Of a stretch of 64,000 nt of DNA, positions 58,110-64,000 are shown in pieces. The DNA is from Ligula intestinalis (Eukaryota > Platyhelminthes > Cestoda > Diphyllobothriidea > Diphyllobothriidae). Made by a program: the position numbers and the translations under genes. Within the stretch, counting starts at the first letter, position 1; every line of letters starts with the position of its first letter. The notes beneath the pieces are model-generated. The model was not told where the DNA came from, ran no database searches, and saw nothing but the letters and a program-made list of their open reading frames with translations. The DNA lies in contig JAYGXS010000001.1 in assembly GCA_036362985.1 (NCBI GenBank), positions 36,804,142 to 36,868,141 on the forward strand, in the 5' to 3' direction.

Positions 58110-58200
58110 GGCAAAAACAAGGGAGACTGGATTGGACATTTCTGGCTTGTTAGCCGTCGTCAGCCAGTCATACCAAGCCCAAGTGACGACCCATCCGAAA
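58110..58200 (-). mobile_element. tRNA-SINE family 2 fragment (3' half)
   Basis: Minus strand carries the family 2 hammerhead and the tail TCCCTTGTTTTTGCCAGCAATG. The tRNA-like head is not recognisable here. Confidence 0.6.
58125..58169 (-). ncRNA. Hammerhead ribozyme motif, SINE family 2 (45 nt)
   Basis: Minus strand: stem I GACTGG / CCAGTC (six perfect pairs), core CTGACGA (fits CUGANGA), a C-A mismatch, stem II GGCT-AACA-AGCC, GAAA, then a stem III region TGTCCAAT. The base needed as U before the cleavage base reads A, so this copy is probably weakened, although stem I and stem II are the best of the family. Confidence 0.65.
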
Positions 58201-58376
58201 CCAAAACCCGAAACCTGTTCGTTAAAAGTTCAACACCGTAACTCATTCAGCCACGAGGTCCCTGTCTTGCTGACTCCGATCGGGAATGCTAACATTGCCA
58301 ATACAAGCGAACATACGTGTCCCAGGAAGCAATTGAGAAGAAGAAGAAGACTGTTCGCTGGGACAATATGTTTATT

Positions 58377-58421
58377 CGCCTGAAGTTTCGATATCCGTCG
58401 CGGATTCGTCATCAGAGACAT
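58377..58421 (-). ncRNA. Hammerhead ribozyme motif of the Penelope element (45 nt)
   Basis: Minus strand: ATGTCT, CTGATGA, AATCCG-CGA-CGGAT stem II core, GAAAC, then TTC instead of GTC as cleavage triplet, and AGGCG. TTC still satisfies the NUH rule, but the AC/GT stem III is lost. Confidence 0.62.
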
Positions 58422-58537
58422 GAGTAGCAGAAAGGTTAAATATGCACAGACGTTTGCAGTATTTATAGGACACAGTCATTACTGCAAGCATACAGCGACA
58501 ATTAACGTTAATTGCCTTCTTGTGCGTGGACTGCTTG

Positions 58538-59110
58538 TTAGACGGCACGCGGGCTCTGACCTGTTGAACTTTCGTCACGGGCGGTGAGCTCGGGCATGAT
58601 GATTGCTCGGCCGTCTGGCTCCCCGATGTTGTCGTACGATGAGGCGGTGGCCTGCCCATTCCTCAAGTGACGGCTTGCTTTGGCCACATTGAATCTCAGG
58701 ATTGAATATGGATTGGTCAAATCGTTGCACTTGTTGATGGATTGGGGGTTCGTGAACCATGACTCAAGTAGTTCTCGGCTCACCCGATTGTCACCTCTTG
58801 CGAGAATTTCGGCCTCATCAAATTTGAAGGTGTGGTCGGGTCTCATCGAATGAGCCGCCACTTGAGAATTGGCATCATTTCGCCGCACTGCAGCCGCGTG
58901 TTCGGCAATTCGCGTCCTGAGAAGTCTGCCAGTTTCTCCGACATAGTTGCTTTGACCGCAACTGCACCAGATCCAGTAGACGACCCCAGATGTTTCTTGC
59001 CGTGGCAGTGGGTCTTTCGGCTTCATTATCTGACGCCTTATGGTTGCCTCCGGCCTGTGTGCGACTCCAACTCCAAGTGGTGCGAGAAGGCGGCCGACTG
59101 CTTCCGATAC
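58538..59110 (-). pseudogene. Penelope-like GIY-YIG endonuclease, C-terminal fragment
   Basis: An open frame of about 190 codons, entering from the truncation at ~59110 (RPEATIRRQIMKPKDPLPRQ) to a stop at 58538. GVVYWI and NYVGETGR form the GIY and YIG halves, with CSCG between as in Penelope nucleases. Then follow RTRIAEHAAAVRR (catalytic Arg and His region), HSMRPDHTFKFDEAEIL, and ESWFTNPQSINKCND with its conserved Glu and the terminal NPYSILR. In full elements this domain follows a telomerase-related reverse transcriptase and nicks target DNA. The reverse transcriptase is missing, so the fragment cannot move by itself, but the nuclease part is intact in frame. Confidence 0.8.
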
Positions 59111-59164
59111 GTCAGGCGAATAAACATATTGTCCTAGCGATCGAGTCTTCTTCTTCTTCTCAAA

Positions 59165-59345
59165 TGCTTACATTGTTGGATTGGGTAAGAGTGTTGGACT
59201 TCGAACCAAAAGAGCACCGGTTCGAGCCTGGGGCGATGCACCACCTGGGGTTTGCATACAATTGGCTGGTAACAGCTCGTGAGCCAGAAATGACCATTCT
59301 AGTCACTCTTGTCTTTTCCGGCAATGTCCACCTGCCTAAACTCCT
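59165..59345 (+). mobile_element. tRNA-SINE family 2, copy with good pol III boxes
   Basis: Head TTGGATTGGGTAAGAGTGTT (A box), ACTTCGAACCAA (anticodon-arm remnant, tRNA-Arg-like) and CACCGGTTCGAGCC (very good B box). The hammerhead region (59260-59305) is degenerate (CTGGTAA for CTGATGA; GAAA kept). The tail CACTCTTGTCTTTTCCGGCA, then ATGTC, matches the other family 2 copies. Confidence 0.68.
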
Positions 59346-59689
59346 ACTAGCTGTGCTGCTGCTGGTAAGGCTTGTGAGTGAGCGCAAAGGCAGAACCGGA
59401 CAAGTTAGTTCCGTAACCGATCAGTAGGTTTCAATCCACAAATGGAAGGTTTTGCGGTATGCGTTATTTCACGCGCAAATTACGAGGCGGTGACTATTCC
59501 ATGGAGCAAGCAGTGTATATCACCGCTCGCGACGTTCAAAATGCCTTTTGTGTGGATAGAGCAAGGTGAGGGGGCGGGGTCTGTACTATGGTGGTTAAGT
59601 GAAAATTTTCAAGAATTTGCATATGACCGAATCGGCCCATATTATGACCGAATGTCCTGGAACAGAGCAGAAGTTGACACGATTGCAAG
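59346..59689. other. No gene recognised
   Basis: Frames 59442-59793 have no motif. Confidence 0.3.
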
Positions 59690-59765
59690 GAGAAAATTTT
59701 TATTCACCTGACTTTTCGGATTCTAGCTCGAACTCACTTTCAGTGACAGCATCAGATAAGAGTAA
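59690..59765 (-). repeat. Degenerate Penelope-type terminal repeat
   Basis: Minus strand keeps ATCTGATGCT, GAATCCGAAAAGTCAGGTGA and ATAAAA in the family order. The hammerhead core is broken. Confidence 0.5.
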
Positions 59766-60739
59766 TTCTCACACAGAGAATTGCAGTATTTAGAGGATGC
59801 AATCGGTAGTGTACTGCATACCGAGCACCAATGACGGCTCTTCCTTCATCAAGTATGATTGCCCTCTGGTGCGCTAACTTTGATGGCTGGCATGCAGACC
59901 ATTCTCTGCCAAACTGGAGGTTGGTGTAGTGAGTGTTCGGCCACCAAGTCACTTTAGGTAAGTGAAACTGTAGTAACGGGTATATCTTACAATATATGGT
60001 GCTAGTACACCCGTATGTTAGCTTTCCGGTGTCACCATAACAACTCGTTTGCTCGTCTCCTCTACGAGCACCCATAGCGACGTCAATACCTTATTGGTTA
60101 GGTGCTACTCGTCCATTCTCCCGACGTGGCCACTCCAATTTAGTATGGCTCTGATACAGAGGATGCCAATACTAGGACTCCTATGTCCGGTATGTTGTCC
60201 AGCCACCTAAGATTTAGTATCCTATGCAGACCGTTGAGATGAAATCAATTCAGTTTGCTTGCTGGCCTTTCGGAAACCATTCACGTTTCCGCCCCATTCA
60301 GAGTTACAGTCAGGATGGCGACCCGAGACAACTTCTATTTGGTGTTAAGGGGGATGCCGCGACGGTTCTAGGCGGCGGCTTGAAGTCAGCCGAAGGCATG
60401 TTTGGCTTTCGAGATCCTACTGGTCCTTTTGTTCTCTATCTTGATGTCTGTTGAGATTTTAACTGCCAGGTAAGCGCATTTGTCTATAGGTACTAGGCTA
60501 GTTCCAATCACTCTGGACTTGAGTGGGTTGTACTCGTGAAGTGGTGCTGATTGATGCATACTTTTCGTTTTCTCCGTTTTGATTGACAGTCCAAATTGTG
60601 TGCAGCCAGAAACAGAAGTTGATTCTGCTGCATGGCGCTGAATTTGCAATTATCCGCACATAAGTGGGCAGGAAAGCTGGTGTGGACTTCCACTACAAGC
60701 AAAATACAAGCCCTGGGAAGCAATTGAGGAAAGGTAGAC
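59766..60739. other. No gene recognised
   Basis: Short frames on both strands at 59752-60649, none with a recognisable motif. Confidence 0.3.
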
Positions 60740-60893
60740 ACGACCTCTGGGAAAAGGATAAGGCAGAAATACATTCACGACAAAGACTTCTGGCTTATTA
60801 GCCGTTATCAGCCAGCCATAGCCAACCACCAATCCGCGACCTTGTTAATTAGAAGTCAAACGCTCTAACCATTGCGCCACGGGCTCGTTGCCA
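60740..60893 (-). mobile_element. tRNA-SINE family 2, copy with head
   Basis: Minus strand head GAGCCCGTGGCGCAATGGTT, then AGAGCGTTTGACTTCTAATT (A box and anticodon arm) and a decayed B box (GGTCGCGGATTGG). Then follows a hammerhead relic (60786-60830: CTGATAA, GGCTAATAAGCC stem II intact, GAAG for GAAA). Confidence 0.62.
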
Positions 60894-60964
60894 CGACAGT
60901 ATCGATCGGCAATATAAACGAAAATAGATAGGCACTCACCTTGGGCTTTGCTCTCGGGCCCCGC

Positions 60965-61075
60965 CAGCAGCCGCTACCCGGGATTGAGCATGGCTGGCTG
61001 ATGACAGCCAATACACCAGAAACAGCCATTCCAGTCTCTCTTGTCTTTGCCGGCAATGTATTTATGTTTATACTG
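60965..61075 (+). mobile_element. tRNA-SINE family 2, 3' part
   Basis: Hammerhead at 60992-61036 with CTGATGA and GAAA intact but stem II reduced (CAGCC-AATA-CACC). Tail TCTCTCTTGTCTTTGCCGGC, then AATG. It lies head-to-head with the copy at 60740-60893. Confidence 0.62.
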
Positions 61076-61384
61076 CACGCTAGCTGTTAAGCGACTGCTA
61101 GCGGGGCTCGAAAGCGAGTCCCACAGCACAATGGGAGACAAGTGAGCTCCGTAACCGATCGGAAGGAAGAAAGTTCCTGTACCAGCGAGCATCTTAACGT
61201 CTTTTCAACTTGTATGAAGGCCTATAGTTTGGGCCCTTTACTCGTGCAAAATGCCTACATTTGCGAAACCTCGATTATCATTTGCAAGCTGGCATTGGTG
61301 TATGGAAAAAACTTTGAAATACCAATGAAGAACCTTAAGCGAATTTATAGCTGAAAAGAAATATAAAATGTACTAATTGTTTGT

Positions 61385-61480
61385 CTAGGGTGCCAACCCT
61401 CGAGATTGGGTATGACTGGCTGATGACGGCTAATAAGCCAGAAATGGCCATTCCGGTCTCCCTTTGCTTTGTCGGATCCA
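61385..61480 (+). mobile_element. tRNA-SINE family 2, 3' part with the best ribozyme
   Basis: Starts near ACCCTCGAGATTGGG (decayed B box), then the hammerhead 61414-61458 and the tail CTCCCTTTGCTTTGTCGG. A further decayed copy may lie at 62030-62110 (ACTGGCTTTTGACTGCAAAT). Confidence 0.65.
61414..61458 (+). ncRNA. Hammerhead ribozyme, SINE family 2, intact core (45 nt)
   Basis: Stem I GACTGG (61414-61419) with CCGGTC (61453-61458): six pairs, one U-G. Core CTGATGA 61420-61426; C-A mismatch at the base of stem II; GGCT-AATA-AGCC four pairs (61428-61439). GAAA 61441-61444, stem III ATGGCCAT (self-complementary), cleavage base T at 61452. All invariant bases are present; the C-A pair next to the core may slow it. 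Confidence 0.72.
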
Positions 61481-62385
61481 CTTCTTCAAAATATAAAAAT
61501 TTTAAGAAGCCTCAAGTTCAAAAAGTGAAAAATAGCTATTACCTTCACTATTTAGTGTAACTATAATCGTCGGGTGAAGTTTTAATCATGTTCAGTTCCC
61601 AGTTCTGTCACCTGACATTGTAAAGCTGATGGCAAGGATGGAAAGGCTGGGTGCAGAGATGTGAAGACCAGGCAGAAGATACGACGAAAATTTTACCAAC
61701 CGCCATTAGGGCACAAAAGGGTGATGGACCAAGTTTTATAGCCACTGCCCGTTTTCTCGCCTGACCAGTGAAGATTACGTTGAACTATGTTATCCATGGC
61801 GATAAAATAAGATGTACTTGTCGTTGTAGAGAGCATATAAAGGAAATGTTTATGTTCTAAATGTAATGAACAAGAGGTAAATAGAGCATAGCGTGTCATC
61901 AAGAGTTGACCAGAACAGTGGCGGATGAACACAAAGGTTGAAGACGCTACAAAATTTGGGCAACTTTACCGACGGAAGCATGGATGCTCGGCTGATCCTT
62001 TCTGACGGCTTTGTTGTCATCACTCCAGGACTGAGGTACTGGCTTTTGACTGCAAATAAGCGAGAACTGGCCAATTGAATGTCCCTGCCTTTGACACTTA
62101 AGCTACCCAACTACTTATTTGTGGCTGCCGCGTGCCATCCTGCACAGGTTGTATGCCCACTTGCGTCTTGCGATCGATGTTAATTTCAGGGGGATGCGGT
62201 TCTCATGCGAATATGTTTATTTTTCAATATCATCAATTAGGGAATTTTAAATGAAAGAACCACCTGAAAGTGTGTGCGTGTGGCTGTGGATTTGCGTGAG
62301 ATAGTGGTGTCCCCCAAACGGGCCACGTGGTAGATGCGTTGGACCAACACGGGTGACAGTTCAGGGCACGGCATGCGTATACGTC
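61481..62385. other. No gene recognised
   Basis: Apart from the possible SINE relic at 62030-62110 and the piece at 62310-62350 shared with 45960-46040, nothing is identifiable. The 215-codon minus frame 62237-62884 crosses a repeat boundary and has no motif. Confidence 0.35.
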
Positions 62386-62793
62386 GCAGGGGGTTAAGTG
62401 AGTCAAACTCAGCAACTGCGATCTTTAGACTATGGTTACTTAGTGCTGAGGAGAAGTCGGTAAAGGTCAGAGTAGAAGGAAGAGTATATTGTGTACACAA
62501 AGGAAAGGAGAATAGATGAACAGGGATTTGACATGGAAAGCTACGACCACCAGGAGAGCCAGCCGCGGTCCAAGTGTCAGTTTGAGAGCATTCAGGCCAG
62601 TAGACAGAGAGAGAGTGCGTTAATTGGCTAGGTCGGCCTTTAATTGGTTGGACAGCCTGTGGGCAGATAATCAACGTGGGAGGCCGGTGTCCTGCGCGCC
62701 AGTAAGCTTGGCGACCGCAACGACCTTGAGGTCTAGACGGATTGAGGTCACGACAGAAAGGCCAGGCATCGGGCAGGCGACGACCCACTACAT
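62386..62793 (+). repeat. Direct repeat R2, copy 1 (~405 bp)
   Basis: Begins CAGGGGGTTAAGTGAGT and ends ACGACCCACTACA. Highly similar to 62990-63394 along its length. The ~197-bp spacer is not repeated. Confidence 0.75.
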
Positions 62794-62989
62794 ATACACC
62801 TTGTTCACAATGATTTTGACTATCCAGTACGGTAGCCGAACAGCCATATATATATTTTTCTTTGGATACATCGCCCAACGCCACAACTCACCGCCAAATA
62901 CGTAGGGAACTACGCTGGGACAGGTCGGGAAGTCAGAAACTACGCAGGGATGGCAGGCCACATCAGAAGTCAGAATGTCATCAATATCA

Positions 62990-63394
62990 CAGGGGGTTAA
63001 GTGAGTTAAACCCAGCAACTACGATCTTCAGACCATGGTTACTTGGTGCAGAAGAGAAGTCGGTGAAGGCCAGAGTAGTAGGAAGAGTTTATTGTGTGCA
63101 CAAAGGAAAGGAGAACAGATGGAAGAAGTCTGAATTAGGAGAACACGACCACTCAGGAGATTGACCGGGTCCCAAGTGCCGTTTGAGAGCAGTCAGGCCA
63201 GAAGACAGAGAGAAAGAGCGTTCGTTGGCTAGGTCGGCCTGTGAATGGTTCGACAGCGTGTGGGTCAAAATCAACTTGGGTGGCCTGTCTCTCGCGCGCG
63301 AGTAAGTTTGGCGGCCGCCACGACCTTGAGGTCTAGACGGATTGAGGCCATGACAGGAAGGCCAGACGTCGGGCAGGCATCGACCCACTACAGG
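62990..63394 (+). repeat. Direct repeat R2, copy 2 (~405 bp)
   Basis: Same start and end blocks as copy 1, offset by ~604 bases. A diverged third copy is at 33290-33640. The layout could be a segmental tandem duplication or two terminal repeats of a very small LTR-type element; I see no primer-binding site or TG...CA ends to decide. Confidence 0.75.
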
Positions 63395-64000
63395 TGTTAT
63401 TCGGGCTGCGCCTTCATAACAAATGCCGGACATTGGTGGGGGGGTGGCGACATACATAGGGGCGGCTTCGGCCGCACCAGCCACCTGCGCCCCCTCCCGG
63501 TATTTTTGACTTTTTCTTAACATCAGACACAGGGAAGGGACTAGAGGGAGATTGAGTGAAGTAAATGCAGCGCAAGTCTGCTTTCACTGTAATCTAGCGC
63601 ATGCCAACGTCTCTGTACCATACTCCTATGGAGCATACAGTAGACGTAGTCGAAAACGATGGTCGAAATCTGTGAGAGTAGGAGCAAGAGAATGACATCG
63701 ACCCATGCAATTGCGGGTCTCGATTGAAAGCAAATCTCAAAAAAATAGTTAAGAGATGGCCAAAACTTGAAAAATCACTTAATAGGTTCCCGAATATGAA
63801 AATGGGGAGTGGGTTGGACATGACTATAAGTAAACCCTATACTATAGGTGACCTCCATGCTAAGTTCCAGGCGGCATCTATTTCTAGGTCCTAACTTTAG
63901 CTCGAACTCTAGTTTTAAGCTCACCCTATTAGCCATAACACTGACCCTCCTTGCCCCAGTCTTAATGTGTTGCCACCCCCTCCCCCCTACCGACGGATAT
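63395..64000. other. No gene recognised to the window end
   Basis: A G-rich run lies near 63437-63447. No complete feature. Confidence 0.35.

Larger units (their letters stand above)
58340..59157 (-). mobile_element. Penelope-like element, 5'-truncated, flanked by inverted terminal-repeat pieces
   Basis: Minus strand order: coding end (59110 to 58538), ~110 bases of 3' sequence, hammerhead (58377-58421), then AATAAACATATTGTCCCAGCG and an AGAAGAAG-rich boundary. At the other side, 59109-59157 is the same boundary in opposite orientation (GTCAGGCGAATAAACATATT and TCTTCTTCTTCT). An inverted 5' piece of this kind is a known feature of Penelope insertions. Confidence 0.72.

Noticed and set aside
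62237..62884. 215-codon minus frame, second longest in the window
   Set aside because: Crosses from unique DNA into repeat R2, has no motif, and the matching part of the second R2 copy reads differently.

Overview
The window is animal nuclear DNA, most likely from a flatworm. It has one long intact reading frame, a few exon-like fragments with splice and poly(A) signals, and a dense, nested load of transposable elements: Tc1/mariner-, pogo- and hAT-type DNA elements, Penelope-like retroelements, RTE-type LINE remains, and tRNA-derived SINEs carrying hammerhead ribozymes. Ribozyme-bearing SINEs and Penelope-like elements are both known from flatworms, so a tapeworm or fluke is the best guess. 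This is inference: no species-diagnostic gene is present. There are no operons, prokaryotic genes, rRNA genes or CRISPR arrays.

Layout. 1-18.6 kb is AT-rich. It holds exon-like pieces (428-569 minus, 5030-5074 minus), a convincing last exon with a poly(A) signal (6308-6577 plus, AATAAA at 6692), three ~1.5 kb copies of a Tc1-like non-autonomous element (1981, 13346, 16539), two ~1 kb relatives (8464, 11256), and an hAT-like MITE family with clean 8-bp duplications. One of those MITEs is split by a Tc1-like insertion. 18.6-27 kb is GC-richer, with a ~641-bp direct duplication, a purine tract, tandem Penelope repeats and a cluster of three ribozyme SINEs. 27-35 kb holds a Penelope fragment split by a Tc1-like copy, then a decayed pogo/Tigger-type element that keeps the C-terminus of its transposase. 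35.26-36.34 kb is the one confident gene, the cilium protein DRC9/IQCG. 37.5-40 kb is three foldback or terminal-inverted-repeat elements packed together. 40.4-46 kb holds tRNA-like SINE heads, an RTE reverse transcriptase relic, and hAT and pogo MITEs. 46-64 kb is a patchwork of GC-rich interspersed repeats, AGT microsatellites, RTE 3' ends, a Penelope GIY-YIG endonuclease fragment and a second family of ribozyme SINEs.

The gene products visible here do not form a pathway. DRC9 is a structural and regulatory part of the axonemal nexin-dynein regulatory complex. The rest is explained mainly by element families that supply, or would once have supplied, transposase, reverse transcriptase or endonuclease to the non-autonomous copies. 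The most interesting signal is the recurrence of 44-45 nt type I hammerhead motifs in two tRNA-SINE families and in the Penelope repeats.
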